Numbered from the stretch's first letter, positions 19,892-29,688 are shown. The stretch: 57,311 nt of DNA from Bradyrhizobium sp. LHD-71 (GCF_031157255.1 NZ_JAVIFX010000040.1:1-57311), one strand, 5' to 3'. Numbers and translations: made by a program. Notes: generated from the sequence alone by a model not told the origin.

Positions 19892-21016
19892 ATGTCCACC
19901 AAGCGCTGCTACTACGAGACGCTGGAAGTTGAGCGTTCTGCGGACGATTCAGTCCTGAAGACCGCTTTCCGCAAGCTTGCGATGAAATGGCACCCGGACA
20001 AGAATCCGGGCGACCAGACCAGTGAAATCCGCTTCAAGGAAATCAACGAGGCCTATGAGGTCCTGAAGGACCCGCACAAGCGCGCGGCCTATGACCGCTT
20101 CGGTCATGCAGCCTTCGAGCAGGGCATGGGCGGCGGTGCGCATGGCTTCGGCAACGATTTCGGCTCGGCGTTCAGCGATATCTTCGAAGGCATCTTCGGG
20201 ATGGCGAGCGGCCGGCGTTCCGGCGGGCGCGAGCGCGGTGCGGACCTCCGCTACAATATGGAGATCACGCTCGAGGAGGCATTCTCGGGCAAGACCGCGC
20301 AAGTGCACATTCCGACATCGGTCACGTGCGAGGCGTGCTCGGGCACAGGCGCGAAAGCTGGCTCGAAACCGAAGGCCTGCGCGATGTGCGGCGGTGTCGG
20401 CCGGATCCGTCAGGCACAAGGCTTCTTCCAGGTCGAACGCACCTGCCCGGGCTGCCACGGCCGCGGCCAGACGATCGAAGATCCGTGCACCGCGTGCTCG
20501 GGCTCTGGGCGGGTCCTGCGCGAGCGCTCGCTATCAGTGAACATTCCTGCCGGCGTCGAGGACGGCACGCGCATCCGGCTTGCCGGCGAAGGCGAGGCAG
20601 GCGTGCGCGGCGGGCCGCCGGGCGATCTGTATATCTTCCTGTCGCTCTCGCCGCATGATTTCTTCCAGCGCGACGGTGCCGATCTGCATTGCCGTGTGCC
20701 GGTCTCGATGGTGACCGCGGCGCTCGGTGGTGAGTTCGACGTGCCGACGATCGAGCGCACCAAGAGCAAAGTGAAGGTGCCGGCAGGAACGCAGTCCGGT
20801 CGCCGATTCCGCATTGCGTCAAAGGGCATGCCAGTGCTGCGCTCGCGCCAGGTCGGCGATATGTACGTCCAGGTTGTAGTCGAAACCCCACAGAACTTGA
20901 CGAAAAAACAGAAGGAGTTGCTGGCGGAATTCGAGAAGCTTTCGTCCGACGAGACTCAGCCGGAAGCCGAAGGTTTCTTCGCCCGCGTCAAGGACTTCTT
21001 CGGCGCGCGCGCTTGA
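19892..21016 (+). CDS. dnaJ: Molecular chaperone DnaJ (Hsp40)
   Basis: Co-chaperone that delivers clients to DnaK and stimulates its ATPase. 374 residues. J-domain at 1-70 with the HPD triad at 34-36, a Gly/Phe-rich linker ([17 protein letters not shown]), four zinc-finger repeats [24 protein letters not shown] and CTACSGSG, then the C-terminal substrate domain. All eight zinc Cys are present. It follows dnaK by 135 bp, with the hairpin between. Confidence 0.98.
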   Translation: MSTKRCYYETLEVERSADDSVLKTAFRKLAMKWHPDKNPGDQTSEIRFKEINEAYEVLKDPHKRAAYDRFGHAAFEQGMGGGAHGFGNDFGSAFSDIFEGIFGMASGRRSGGRERGADLRYNMEITLEEAFSGKTAQVHIPTSVTCEACSGTGAKAGSKPKACAMCGGVGRIRQAQGFFQVERTCPGCHGRGQTIEDPCTACSGSGRVLRERSLSVNIPAGVEDGTRIRLAGEGEAGVRGGPPGDLYIFLSLSPHDFFQRDGADLHCRVPVSMVTAALGGEFDVPTIERTKSKVKVPAGTQSGRRFRIASKGMPVLRSRQVGDMYVQVVVETPQNLTKKQKELLAEFEKLSSDETQPEAEGFFARVKDFFGARA

Positions 21017-21109
21017 GACGTGCCGTTCCAGCGCCGACTCATTTGCTTGACCGGTTTCCTATTGCTCTATACGTCTATGACGGGTCCGTGACACCCGTTC
21101 GGTAGCGAA

Positions 21110-21712
21110 ATGCCTTTGCAGTCCTCCCTGCGCGTCCAAAAGAAGCCTCCGCGTCTTGACGACGAGGTCCGCTTTCTCCGCTCGTGGATTGAAAAGCCGC
21201 TGCATGTGGGGGCTGTCATGCCCTCCAGCAAAGTGCTCGCCCGCACCATGGCGCAGTTCGTCAACCCGAACGCACCCGGTCCCATCGTCGAGCTCGGCCC
21301 CGGCACCGGCGCCATCACCAATGCGCTGATCGAACGTGGCGTCGATCCATCCCAGCTCGTGCTGGTTGAATACAACCCCGGATTCTGCGCGCTTCTGCGT
21401 GACCGTTTCCCCACGGCCACAATTGTCCAGGGCGACGCCTATTCGCTGCGCGAATCGCTGTGGCAGACACTGGCCATTCCGGCCTCGGCCGTCGTCTCCG
21501 GCCTGCCGCTCGTGACCAAACCGATGCGCCAGCGCGTGAAGCTCCTGCGCGAGGCGCTGGCGCTTTCCCATCCGGGTGCCCCGTTCATCCAGTTCACCTA
21601 CTCCGTCGCTCCGCCGATCCCGAAATCCCTTCCGGGAGTCTCGACGCGCGCGTCGGAGCGGATCTGGTTGAATATTCCGCCTGCGCGGGTCTGGGTCTAT
21701 CGCAAGGGATAG
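21110..21712 (+). CDS. pmtA: Phospholipid N-methyltransferase (PmtA)
   Basis: SAM-dependent methyltransferase that converts phosphatidylethanolamine to phosphatidylcholine in rhizobial membranes. 200 residues. The SAM motif is VELGPGTGA (60-68). Before it is FLRSWIEKPLHVGAVMPSSK, typical of the PmtA family; after it is VVSGLPLVTKPMRQRV. Located 94 bp downstream of dnaJ, an order shared with Bradyrhizobium. TTGACC (21047) and TATACG (21068) with a 15-nt spacer could be its own promoter, and an ACGGGT/ACCCGT hairpin (21080-21098) lies in the leader. Confidence 0.93.
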   Translation: MPLQSSLRVQKKPPRLDDEVRFLRSWIEKPLHVGAVMPSSKVLARTMAQFVNPNAPGPIVELGPGTGAITNALIERGVDPSQLVLVEYNPGFCALLRDRFPTATIVQGDAYSLRESLWQTLAIPASAVVSGLPLVTKPMRQRVKLLREALALSHPGAPFIQFTYSVAPPIPKSLPGVSTRASERIWLNIPPARVWVYRKG

Positions 21713-21776
21713 CCGAGTTGTGCGATAGAGGCGCGGTCGGTTGATTCAAGTCCGCGGCAACTCTTTCGACGAGCTG

Positions 21777-22364
21777 ATGGCCACAGTCAAAATCCTGATC
21801 ATTCCCGGTTCACTCCGGACCGGCTCGCTCAACGCGCGGCTCGCGGCGGTGATCGCCAAGGAATTTGCAGTCGCCAATGTCGACGTGACGCGGTTGTCGC
21901 TCGCGGACTATTCACTGCCGATCTATGACGGCGATCTGGAGGTGAAGTCGGGCGTGCCGAAGAGCGCCGTCAACCTCGAACGCATGATGAGCGCGCATCA
22001 TGGCATCGTGTTCGTCACGCCCGAATACAACTCCTCACTGCCGCCGCTCGTGAAGAATGCCATCGACTGGGTTACCCGGGTCGAGGATCGCGGACGGACG
22101 CAGGGACAGGTGTTTCGCGAGCGTGCATTCGCAATCGCCTCGGCATCAGAAGGACGGCTCGGTGGTTCGCGCTGTCTGGCCGCGCTGCGGCTGATCCTCT
22201 CCGGCTGCCGTGCCACCGTCATTCCCAATCAGCTGGCGCTGTCGTTCGCCGACCACGCCTATGACGATGCGGAGCGGCTGAAGCACAAGGCAGACGCCGA
22301 TACATTGCGGGCGATGGTGATGCAGCTGATCGACGTGGCGCAGCAGATGACGAGGGGGATATGA
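21777..22364 (+). CDS. NADPH-dependent FMN reductase family protein
   Basis: Flavodoxin-like oxidoreductase, 195 residues. The FMN phosphate loop is [15 protein letters not shown] and the second signature is [22 protein letters not shown], as in chromate or azo-dye reductases and SsuE-type proteins. Physiological substrate unknown; quinone or xenobiotic reduction is common. The frame opens at a TTG (21741), but the ATG at 21777 gives a family-like N-terminus. It is 44 bp upstream of pyrF on the same strand. Confidence 0.9.
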   Translation: MATVKILIIPGSLRTGSLNARLAAVIAKEFAVANVDVTRLSLADYSLPIYDGDLEVKSGVPKSAVNLERMMSAHHGIVFVTPEYNSSLPPLVKNAIDWVTRVEDRGRTQGQVFRERAFAIASASEGRLGGSRCLAALRLILSGCRATVIPNQLALSFADHAYDDAERLKHKADADTLRAMVMQLIDVAQQMTRGI

Positions 22365-22408
22365 TTGCATCGAACCAGGCGCGCGCGCGCACGCAACAGA
22401 GAGGCGGG

Positions 22409-23137
22409 ATGAGCGAAGACATCAGCCCGCGCGACTGCCTGATAGTCGCGCTCGATCTGCCCTCGCTTGCCGAGGCCGAAGCTATCGTCGCGCGGCTTGG
22501 CGACAGTGTGTCGTTCTATAAGATCGGCATGGAACTGACGTATGCCGGCGGCCTCACGCTGGTCGAGCGGCTTGTGGGGGACGGCAAGAAGGTCTTCATC
22601 GATCTGAAGCTGCACGACATTCCGAACACGGTGGAACGCGCCACCCGGCAGATTGCCAAACTCGGTGCGAGCTTCCTGACGGTGCATGCCTATCCGCAGA
22701 GCATGACAGCCGCACTGGCAGGCGTTGCCGGGTCGGAATTGAAGCTGCTCGCTGTGACGGTCATGACGTCCTACGACGACGCCGACCTTGCCGCCGCCGG
22801 ATACGCGTTCAGCGTGAAGGACCTGGTCGCCCGCCGGGCGGTGCAGGCGAAGGAGGCAGGCATTCACGGGCTCGTCCTGTCGCCCGAAGAAGTGGTGAAT
22901 GTTCGCGCGCTTGTCGGCCCGCAGATGAGCCTGGTCACGCCCGGCATTCGACCGGCAGGCGCCGCGGTCGGAGACCAGAAGCGGATCATGACGCCCGCTT
23001 TGGCAATTGCCGCCGGCGCCGATCATCTCGTGGTCGGTCGACCGGTCACCGGTGCGGCCGATCCGGTCGCGGTCGCCGAGCAGATCGTGGCCGACATCGC
23101 TTCAGCGCGCCAATCGAGCAAAACGGAGCGCAAGTAG
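22409..23137 (+). CDS. pyrF: Orotidine-5'-phosphate decarboxylase
   Basis: Last step of UMP synthesis. 242 residues, TIM barrel. Motifs: [30 protein letters not shown], the catalytic [17 protein letters not shown] (Asp-x-Lys-x-x-Asp), [11 protein letters not shown] and [15 protein letters not shown]. The ATG at 22409 has GAGGCGGG just upstream and is preferred to the ATG at 22361 that overlaps the reductase gene. Probably in one unit with the FMN reductase and the DUF1330 gene. Confidence 0.97.
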   Translation: MSEDISPRDCLIVALDLPSLAEAEAIVARLGDSVSFYKIGMELTYAGGLTLVERLVGDGKKVFIDLKLHDIPNTVERATRQIAKLGASFLTVHAYPQSMTAALAGVAGSELKLLAVTVMTSYDDADLAAAGYAFSVKDLVARRAVQAKEAGIHGLVLSPEEVVNVRALVGPQMSLVTPGIRPAGAAVGDQKRIMTPALAIAAGADHLVVGRPVTGAADPVAVAEQIVADIASARQSSKTERK

Positions 23138-23163
23138 CGGGTCGACCTTCAACGGAGGGCAAG

Positions 23164-23466
23164 ATGGCGAAGGGCTATTGGATCGGACGCGTCGACATCC
23201 ACAACATGGATGGCTACAGGGGCTATGTCGAGGCGAACGGCGAAGTGTTCCGGAAGTATGGCGCCCGCTTCCTTGTCCGCGGCGGACAGTTTGAGACGCG
23301 GGAGGGCACATCACGTTCGCGAAACGTCGTGCTCGAGTTCAAGGACTACGCCACTGCGCTCGCCTGCTACAACTCGCCGGAATACCAGAAGCTGGTCGCG
23401 ATCCGCGCACCGCATTCAACCGCCGACATCGTCGTCATCGAAGGCTATGATGGGCCGCAGCCTTAA
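23164..23466 (+). CDS. DUF1330 family protein
   Basis: A 100-residue protein matching the DUF1330 alpha/beta-barrel-like family: YWIGRVDIHNMDGYRGYVEAN, ARFLVRGGQFETREG, RNVVLEFKDYATALACYNSPEYQKL. Members form small dimers with a ferredoxin-like fold; the function is unknown. It follows pyrF by 26 bp with AACGGAGG upstream as a ribosome site. Confidence 0.92.
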   Translation: MAKGYWIGRVDIHNMDGYRGYVEANGEVFRKYGARFLVRGGQFETREGTSRSRNVVLEFKDYATALACYNSPEYQKLVAIRAPHSTADIVVIEGYDGPQP

Positions 23467-23499
23467 GGTGCCCGGCCCTGAAAGGGCGAGGGGCGACAA

Positions 23500-24498
23500 C
23501 TACCGTCCGAGATTCTCCGGCACGATCAGCGGCACGTAGCCGAACACGCCGGGCGAATCCGGGTCGACGATGATGCGAACGGCGTGGATGTCGTCTTCGC
23601 CGTACACCATCAGCTTCATCACGTTCGGAATTGGCTTGCCGCGACTGTTGCGCATCGGTTTGAGCTCGATGAAGTGCTCGTCGCCGTTGATCACCAGCAC
23701 TGGCTTGCCGAAGGCGCGCGCGCCCCGGTCGATCGCGTCGAGGATCCTGGCGAAGCCGGATTGGCGCGGCATCGCGCCGTTCGGAAAGCGCGCCTGGTCG
23801 AACTCCGCCTGCATGAAGATGACTATCGCCTTTGCGTTGGTCTCTTGCGCCTGCCTGAAGCCGTCATCGATCCACACGACATTGGCGGCATCGCGCGCGA
23901 AGAACTCAGTCGCTGCGGCCGGGTCCTGCGCTTCGAAGCCGTTGTTCGAACCGACGGCATGCACACTGATGAAATGCACGTCGTTCTTGCTGAAGCGCGC
24001 ATTTTCCACATGGCTTGCGTAAGTCGTCATGATCTGCGCCTGGCTTTCGACCGTCATCGGCGCCTTGCCGAGCGATCGTCCGGGCTCCGGAAAGAACATC
24101 GTGCGCAGCTTTGCCAGTCGCTCGCGCGGATCGAACGCGCCAGCCTCTGGCCGATGGCAATCGGTCCACTCGTTGTCGCCGGGCGTGTAGATGAGTGGCC
24201 CCTCGAAGGTCTGGATCTGGTCGAGCGCGCGCTGCAACTCCGCATCCGTGCAGGGCGTGCCGCCGGCTTTGATGTCGCCGACATGGATCGTGAATGCGGG
24301 CTTGAGGCTGTTGACTGCGGCGATCAGCCTGTCGAACTTCGAAATATCACCGGGGAGCTTATAGGGCATGTCGCCCAGCGCGACGAAAGAGAACGCTCTG
24401 TCTCCACCGACGGTTTCCGCGGCCCATGCTTCCGTGGTCAAGGCCGGCGCCGCCATCAGTGCGATCGCAAGCGTGGCCAGGCGACAGAGCATCGGCAA
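23500..24498 (-). CDS. Secreted calcineurin-like metallophosphoesterase
   Basis: A 332-residue protein with a signal peptide (MPMLCRLATLAIALMAAPALTTEAWA). The metallophosphoesterase pattern is partly visible: FVALGDMPY, HVGDIKAG, TPGDNEWTDC (the GDN-E motif) and VINGDEHFIEL near the end. It probably acts in the periplasm on a phosphate ester; substrate unknown. The family is widespread in Rhizobiales. Divergent from dapB with 118 bp between starts. Confidence 0.8.
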   Translation of the reverse strand: MPMLCRLATLAIALMAAPALTTEAWAAETVGGDRAFSFVALGDMPYKLPGDISKFDRLIAAVNSLKPAFTIHVGDIKAGGTPCTDAELQRALDQIQTFEGPLIYTPGDNEWTDCHRPEAGAFDPRERLAKLRTMFFPEPGRSLGKAPMTVESQAQIMTTYASHVENARFSKNDVHFISVHAVGSNNGFEAQDPAAATEFFARDAANVVWIDDGFRQAQETNAKAIVIFMQAEFDQARFPNGAMPRQSGFARILDAIDRGARAFGKPVLVINGDEHFIELKPMRNSRGKPIPNVMKLMVYGEDDIHAVRIIVDPDSPGVFGYVPLIVPENLGR

Positions 24499-24616
24499 CC
24501 TCCGAAATAATTAAAATGGCAGGGAATCGTGACCGTCGCTTGACGTTCCGCGGCACGGTGAGTTGCCGCGCGCGACAAGCGCAGCTATACCGCACGGATT
24601 GCGGAGGACGGAAGAC

Positions 24617-25432
24617 ATGTCCGACATGCGCTTGATCGTGGCCGGTGCCGGCGGCCGTATGGGCCGTACGCTGGTGAAGACTATTTCGCAGACGAAGGGC
24701 GCGGTGCTCACCGGCGCGCTGGAGGCGCCGGGTTCGGCTTTGCTCGGACAGGATGCTGGCGTGCTCGCCGGGCTCCCGGCCAACGGTATCGCATTGTCCG
24801 CAGATCTTTGGGAACTTTCAAAAGACGCTGACGGCGTGATCGATTTCACCGTGCCGGCGGCGTCCATCGCCAACGTCGCCATCGCGGCGCAGCGCGGGAT
24901 CGTGCATGTGATCGGCACGACCGGGTTGTCGGAATCCGACGAAGCGGTGATCCGCTCGGTCACCTCCCGCGCCATCGTCGTGAAATCCGGCAACATGAGC
25001 CTCGGCGTCAACCTGCTCGCGGCGCTGGTCAAGCGCGTGGCGAAGTCACTGGACGAGGATTTCGATATCGAGGTGCTGGAAATGCACCACAAGATGAAGA
25101 TCGATGCGCCGTCCGGCACGGCGCTTATGCTCGGCGAAGCGGCGGCGAAGGGGCGCGGCGTGCGCTTGAGCGAGCGTTCGGTGCGGGTGCGTGACGGGTA
25201 TACGGGCGAGCGACGACCGGGCGACATCGGTTTCGCCACGCTGCGCGGCGGCACGGTGGTCGGCGATCACACGGTGATCTTCGCCGGCGCCGACGAGCGG
25301 ATTGAGCTCAGCCACAAGGCCGGTGACCGCGCGCTGTTCGCTACCGGTGCGGTGAAGGCCGCACTGTGGGCGCGCAACCAGAAGCCCGGCTTCTACACCA
25401 TGGCCGACGTGCTCGGCCTCGGCGACTTCTAA
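24617..25432 (+). CDS. dapB: 4-hydroxy-tetrahydrodipicolinate reductase
   Basis: NAD(P)H-dependent enzyme of lysine and meso-diaminopimelate synthesis. 271 residues. The Rossmann motif is [13 protein letters not shown]. The catalytic segment is [16 protein letters not shown], with the His and Lys of the family. The C-terminus is [13 protein letters not shown]. The ATG at 24617 is preferred; the frame is open to 24563. Followed by gpmA after 30 bp, an order common in this group. Confidence 0.97.
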   Translation: MSDMRLIVAGAGGRMGRTLVKTISQTKGAVLTGALEAPGSALLGQDAGVLAGLPANGIALSADLWELSKDADGVIDFTVPAASIANVAIAAQRGIVHVIGTTGLSESDEAVIRSVTSRAIVVKSGNMSLGVNLLAALVKRVAKSLDEDFDIEVLEMHHKMKIDAPSGTALMLGEAAAKGRGVRLSERSVRVRDGYTGERRPGDIGFATLRGGTVVGDHTVIFAGADERIELSHKAGDRALFATGAVKAALWARNQKPGFYTMADVLGLGDF

Positions 25433-25462
25433 AGGTCGCATCTTGAATCGGAGTGAGTAGGA

Positions 25463-26086
25463 ATGAGTGAGCGTCTTCTCGTCCTGGTGCGTCACGGACA
25501 AAGCGAATGGAATCTGAAGAATCTCTTCACCGGATGGCGTGACGTCGACCTGACTGAGCTCGGTGTGAAAGAGGCGCGCGAAGCGGGCCGCAAGCTCAAG
25601 GCGCAGGGAGTGGGATTCGACGTCGCCTACACGTCGGCCTTGAAGCGCGCTCAGCGAACGCTCTCGCTCGTACTGGAGGAGATGGGCACGACCGGACTGC
25701 CGATCTCGAAAGACCAGGCGCTGAACGAGCGCGACTACGGCGACCTGGCAGGATTGAACAAAGACGATGCGCGCAAGAAGTGGGGCGAGGAGCAGGTGCA
25801 CATATGGCGCCGCTCCTACGACATCGCGCCCCCCGGTGGTGAAAGCCTGAAGGATACGCTTGCCCGCACCCTGCCCTATTACGTGCAGGAGATCCTGCCG
25901 AGCGTGCTGCGCGGTCAGCGCACCGTTGTCGCCGCGCACGGCAACTCGCTGCGCGCGCTGGTGATGGTGCTCGAGCGGCTGTCACCGGAGGGCATCCTCG
26001 CGCGCGAAATCGCGACCGGCGTGCCGATCATCTATCGTCTTAATGCGGACTCGACGGTGGCATCCAAGCTCGATCTCGCGGCCTAG
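25463..26086 (+). CDS. gpmA: 2,3-bisphosphoglycerate-dependent phosphoglycerate mutase
   Basis: Glycolytic enzyme interconverting 3- and 2-phosphoglycerate. 207 residues, the short alphaproteobacterial form compared with about 250 in E. coli. Motifs: [20 protein letters not shown] (phospho-His), [41 protein letters not shown] and [12 protein letters not shown] (second His). GGAGTGAG precedes the ATG. Co-directional with dapB. Confidence 0.95.
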   Translation: MSERLLVLVRHGQSEWNLKNLFTGWRDVDLTELGVKEAREAGRKLKAQGVGFDVAYTSALKRAQRTLSLVLEEMGTTGLPISKDQALNERDYGDLAGLNKDDARKKWGEEQVHIWRRSYDIAPPGGESLKDTLARTLPYYVQEILPSVLRGQRTVVAAHGNSLRALVMVLERLSPEGILAREIATGVPIIYRLNADSTVASKLDLAA

Positions 26087-26096
26087 ATTTTTCGGT

Positions 26097-26639
26097 TCAG
26101 GCCGCCTGTGGCGTTATACGCGCGCCGCCGCCCCTTGCCGTGTAAGGCTGCACGAACAGAGTAACGAAGCTCGCCGTGAACGCCGCCAGGGCCAGTATCG
26201 ACATCAACGTGCGCAGCCCGTTCCAAAGCGTCCAGGGTTCGAGATAGTCACGCCAGATTCTCGGCGCGTCCTGCGGTGTCGGCGTGACGGTCGCCAGAGC
26301 CTCGTTCAGCGGCACACTGCAAAGCATCGTCACCATGAACGCGCCAACGCCGTAGATCGCGGTACCGCTCAGCGCGAACGCCAGCGGCCAGCCGCCGGCG
26401 CCGATGAGAAGAACAATCGCGACAGCGCCGAACGCCAGCGTGCCGAAGAATGAGAAAGCGAAGGTCGCGTTACGCACGACGGCGTTGATGCCCTGCATGG
26501 CTTTGATCGCCGACTCCGGATCAGTCGCCGCAAGTCCTGGCATGACCGAGCAGTAATAGGCGTAGAAGAATCCCGAAATCAGGGCCGAGGTGAAAATACA
26601 GAGTGCGAGAATAGACAGGCGTACCGAGCGCGTAGTCAT
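26097..26639 (-). CDS. DUF1772-like membrane protein
   Basis: A 180-residue protein with four predicted membrane segments (about 8-28, 55-75, 80-100 and 145-165), including ISGFFYAYYCSVMPGL and a conserved NAVVRNATF loop with a following small-residue helix. This matches the DUF1772/anthrone-oxygenase-like family. Function unknown. The ATG at 26639 has GGGGGC upstream and is preferred to the ATG at 26651. It converges with gpmA, only 10 bp apart. Confidence 0.78.
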   Translation of the reverse strand: MTTRSVRLSILALCIFTSALISGFFYAYYCSVMPGLAATDPESAIKAMQGINAVVRNATFAFSFFGTLAFGAVAIVLLIGAGGWPLAFALSGTAIYGVGAFMVTMLCSVPLNEALATVTPTPQDAPRIWRDYLEPWTLWNGLRTLMSILALAAFTASFVTLFVQPYTARGGGARITPQAA

Positions 26640-26666
26640 CAATGCCCCCATCCGAACCGCTAGATC

Positions 26667-26772
26667 TGATCCAGATTTACTGGATCACATCGTTGCTTCT
26701 CTATTCGAGAGGCATGATCAGTCCGAAACATGATCCAGTCCGAAAACCGGTATCCATTTGTCGGGATCATGC
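26667..26772. repeat. Rhizobial intergenic palindromic repeat (GATCC-rich, RIME-like)
   Basis: TGATCCAG-ATTTA-CTGGATCA (26667-26687, counting the central C) is a perfect small hairpin. It is followed by a block bounded by GCATGATC (26712) and GATCATGC (26765-26772) that contains two CCGAAA motifs and AAAACCGGTATCC. This is the familiar Rhizobiales dispersed palindrome with a core like ACCGGTTTCC. It is distinct from the four bulged palindromes elsewhere in the window. It fills most of the gap between the DUF1772 gene and the AraC-MGMT gene. Confidence 0.7.
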
Positions 26773-26815
26773 CCTGCCGTTCAAGCAACGACGATAAGAG
26801 TCCGGATGGCAACGG

Positions 26816-27754
26816 TCATGTTACATTTTGGACATGTCCGGCTTCCCAGCCGAGCATCGCCTGTTTGCGTGTGACGCCCCAATGATAGCCGGTGAGCGCG
26901 CCGCTTTTGCCGAGCACGCGATGGCAGGGCACCACGAAGGAAATCGGATTTTTGCCGACCGCGGCGCCTACTGCACGCGACGCTTTGGGACTGTCGATGC
27001 GGCATGCGACGTCCGAGTAAGTGGTCGCGCGGCCCATTGGAATCTTCAACAGCGTCTCCCAGACACGGACTTCGAAGTCAGTGCCGATCAGCACGACGCG
27101 CAGCGGCTGGTCTTCTCGCCACAGCGTGGGGTCGAAGATACGCCGGGCGAGACTCGCGGTGCCGGGGTGATCTTCGAGATACGTGGCTCGCGGCCAGCGT
27201 CGTTGCATGTCGGCCAGCGCGGCATGCTCCTCGCCCGCGTCGGCGAAGGCGAGACCGGCGAGGCCGCGTCCGCTGGCGATCACGATGGCAGTGCCGAACG
27301 GCGAGGAATGAAAACCATAACGAAGCGTCATGCCGGCGCCGCCCGCCTTCCATTCGCCGGGCGACATGGCCTCGTGGGTGACGAACAGGTCGTGCAGCCG
27401 GCCGGGTCCGGAAAGGCCGCTCTCGAGCGCCGCGTCGAGCACGCTCGCCGAATCGCGCAGCAGGTTCTTTGCGTGATCCAGTGTCAGCGCTTGCATGAAC
27501 GCTTTTGGCGTCAGTCCCGCCCAGCGGCGGAACAGGTGGTGCAGCTCGTCCGGCGTGACCGACGCGGCGTCGGCGATCGCTTCGATCTCAGGCTGGTCGC
27601 GCCAGTTCTCCGAGATGAAGGCGATGGCGCGGCGCACTGAATCATAGTCACGCAGCGCTGCGTTGTACGGGCCCGGCTTGGCCGGGCGGTGATTGGTCAT
27701 GGTGAGGTTCATCATCATGGGAGTGATGTAGGCCTTGGCAGCCATGCGAACCAC
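26816..27754 (-). CDS. AraC-MGMT fusion, Ada-like without the N-terminal zinc domain
   Basis: A 312-residue protein. An AraC-type helix-turn-helix pair (about 35-130) includes IEAIADAASVTPDELHHLFRRWAGLTPKAFMQ and ends SPGEWKAGG. A methylguanine-DNA methyltransferase domain follows (about 140-305) with the acceptor site VVPCHRVLGKSGALTGYHWG. It repairs O6-alkylguanine by transfer to Cys. The zinc domain with the phosphotriester-accepting Cys of E. coli Ada is absent, so the classical methylation switch cannot operate. Start uncertain: ATGs at 27754, 27745, 27718 and 27697 are possible. Confidence 0.88.
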   Translation of the reverse strand: MVRMAAKAYITPMMMNLTMTNHRPAKPGPYNAALRDYDSVRRAIAFISENWRDQPEIEAIADAASVTPDELHHLFRRWAGLTPKAFMQALTLDHAKNLLRDSASVLDAALESGLSGPGRLHDLFVTHEAMSPGEWKAGGAGMTLRYGFHSSPFGTAIVIASGRGLAGLAFADAGEEHAALADMQRRWPRATYLEDHPGTASLARRIFDPTLWREDQPLRVVLIGTDFEVRVWETLLKIPMGRATTYSDVACRIDSPKASRAVGAAVGKNPISFVVPCHRVLGKSGALTGYHWGVTRKQAMLGWEAGHVQNVT

Positions 27755-27772
27755 CCGATTTCCGACCCCGGG

Positions 27773-28285
27773 CTAGTTCACCGGATTATGGTCGATCCCG
27801 CGTTTCGCCGCGCCTAACGCGGCCGTTAAGGCCTTGGCAAAGCTGTCTTTTTCCTCAGGGCCGAGGAAGCTCGCGATGCTGAGGCTCCGCCCGCGGGAGA
27901 CCAGCGCGAGCCGCTCGACGCCGAATTCCTCGTCGGCCTCGACATCCAGTCGCACCCAGAGCGGATTGAAGGTCCATTCGGACACGGCGCCGAGATGGCT
28001 AACGCGCCGCACATGCAAGGCCGAGGGGGTCACCGAGATTTCCTCATAGGCGGCGGCGCGATGGAAGTTCACCTTGAACGCCCAGTAGATCGCCAGTGCA
28101 TCCAGACCGAAGAATCCGAGTACCGGCCATGCGCCCATCGAGAGAAAGACAAAGCCGGCAATGAAACTGACGACGCAGACAAACCCCATCAGCAACAGAA
28201 AACCGGTCCGGTTGAGCGACCGGTGCGGTGTGAGCAACGCGGAAAACAGCGTCGGCTCGTCGTCAAATGAATTGCCTGCGCTCAT
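27773..28285 (-). CDS. DUF2244 family membrane protein
   Basis: A 170-residue protein with two close membrane segments near residues 28-70 (FLLLMGFVCVVSFIAGFVFLS and WPVLGFFGLDALAIYW), then a soluble part with LHVRRVSHLG and WVRLDVEADEEFGVERLALVSRGRSLSIASFLGPEEK. This is the DUF2244 layout. These genes often lie next to nth in alphaproteobacteria, as here (divergent, 21 bp apart). Function unknown. Confidence 0.9.
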   Translation of the reverse strand: MSAGNSFDDEPTLFSALLTPHRSLNRTGFLLLMGFVCVVSFIAGFVFLSMGAWPVLGFFGLDALAIYWAFKVNFHRAAAYEEISVTPSALHVRRVSHLGAVSEWTFNPLWVRLDVEADEEFGVERLALVSRGRSLSIASFLGPEEKDSFAKALTAALGAAKRGIDHNPVN

Positions 28286-28306
28286 CGTCGTTCACTATAC
28301 CGGGCC

Positions 28307-29077
28307 ATGGCCAAAAAGACGATCTCAGCGGCGAAAAAGACGAGGGGCGGCCCTGCAAAATTGCCGCGCAAACCTGCCGCAAAGTCGCCAAAGCCAATCA
28401 AAAAAACTGCAAAGGCCCTCAAGCCTTCACCTAAGCCCTGGAGTCCCGAGGAGGTCAGGGAAGCGTTCCTGCGCTTTCAGAGGGCCAATCCCGATCCGCG
28501 TGGCGAGCTTGAGCACCTCAATCCGTTCACGCTCGTGGTGGCGGTCGCGCTGTCGGCGCAGGCGACCGATGCAGGCGTCAACAAGGCGACCCGCGAGCTG
28601 TTTCCCGTCGCCGACACCCCGCAGAAGATGCTGGCACTCGGCGAGGAGCGGCTGCGGGACTACATCAGGACCATCGGCCTCTACCGCAACAAGGCAAAGA
28701 ATGTCATTGCGCTGTCGCAGAAGCTGATCGACGAGTTCGGCGGTGAAGTCCCGCGTTCACGCGAGGCACTTCAATCGCTCCCCGGCGTCGGGCGCAAGAC
28801 CGCCAATGTCGTGCTGAACATGGCGTTCGGTGAGCCGACGATGGCTGTCGATACGCATGTCTTCCGCGTCGGCAACCGCACCGGCCTCGCGCCTGGAAAG
28901 ACCCCGCTCGACGTGGAACTCGCGCTCGAGCGGGTGATCCCAAAGGAGTTCATGCTGCACGCGCATCACTGGCTGATTCTGCATGGGCGCTACACATGCG
29001 TCGCGCGCAAGCCGCGCTGTGGCGTGTGCATCATTGCCGACCTCTGCCGCTGGCCCGAGAAGACTGCGCAGGACTAG
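28307..29077 (+). CDS. nth: Endonuclease III
   Basis: DNA glycosylase/AP lyase for oxidised pyrimidines. 256 residues, including a basic Lys/Pro-rich N-terminal extension of about 45 residues. The helix-hairpin-helix is LPGVGRKTANVVLN with the catalytic Lys, followed by the catalytic Asp in MAVDTHVFRVGNR. The 4Fe-4S ligands are C-x6-C-x2-C-x5-C in CVARKPRCGVCIIADLC. Divergent from the DUF2244 gene. The basic tail probably adds DNA affinity. Confidence 0.96.
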   Translation: MAKKTISAAKKTRGGPAKLPRKPAAKSPKPIKKTAKALKPSPKPWSPEEVREAFLRFQRANPDPRGELEHLNPFTLVVAVALSAQATDAGVNKATRELFPVADTPQKMLALGEERLRDYIRTIGLYRNKAKNVIALSQKLIDEFGGEVPRSREALQSLPGVGRKTANVVLNMAFGEPTMAVDTHVFRVGNRTGLAPGKTPLDVELALERVIPKEFMLHAHHWLILHGRYTCVARKPRCGVCIIADLCRWPEKTAQD

Positions 29078-29126
29078 AACAGCGACTGCTGGCCGTGCGA
29101 CCAAGATCATGGTCGCTGGGCTCGTC

Positions 29127-29573
29127 TCAATCTTCAGCGTCCATCTGGTGGAGTTTTGCGACGCGGCGGCGGAATTCCTCGTCGGTCGAGAATTCGGCGG
29201 AGAGATAGGACGAGATCAGATCACTGGCGAGCCATGGGCCGACGATCTTCGCGCCGATGCACATGACATTGACGTCGTCGTGCTCGACGCTCTGATGTGC
29301 GGAGTGGATGTCGTGGCAGACCGCAGCGCGGATGCCCTTCATCTTGTTGGCTGCGATCGAGGCTCCGACGCCGGTGCCGCAGACCATGATGCCCCGCTCG
29401 ACCTCACCCGAGGTGATTTTCCGGGCGACCTCGCGGGCGATGTCGGGAAAGTCGACCGGCTTGTCGTCGTGGGAGCCGACATCGACGACCTCATGGCCGA
29501 GCGATTTGATGTGGTCGATGACGTGCTGTTTGAGCGACCAACCGGCATGGTCTGAACCGATCACGAGGCGCAT
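29127..29573 (-). CDS. rpiB: Ribose-5-phosphate isomerase B
   Basis: Pentose phosphate isomerase (ribose-5-P to ribulose-5-P) of the RpiB/LacAB family. 148 residues. Motifs: LVIGSDHAGWSLKQHV, GTGVGASIAANKMKGIRAAVCHD with the active-site Cys in GIMVCGTG, SAHQSVEHDDVNVMCIGAKIVG. It converges with nth. An rpiB here, rather than RpiA, may also act on allose or other sugar phosphates, but nothing nearby says so. Confidence 0.95.
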   Translation of the reverse strand: MRLVIGSDHAGWSLKQHVIDHIKSLGHEVVDVGSHDDKPVDFPDIAREVARKITSGEVERGIMVCGTGVGASIAANKMKGIRAAVCHDIHSAHQSVEHDDVNVMCIGAKIVGPWLASDLISSYLSAEFSTDEEFRRRVAKLHQMDAED

Positions 29574-29688
29574 GGGGACTTCCTGTTTCAGTTTGGAGAT
29601 GAGGCCCGGCGCCCGACGGGGACGCCAGCATATGGTGTGAGCAGCGCTTTTTGGATCAGACGTTCGTACGCAGATCCAGTGCGCCGGT

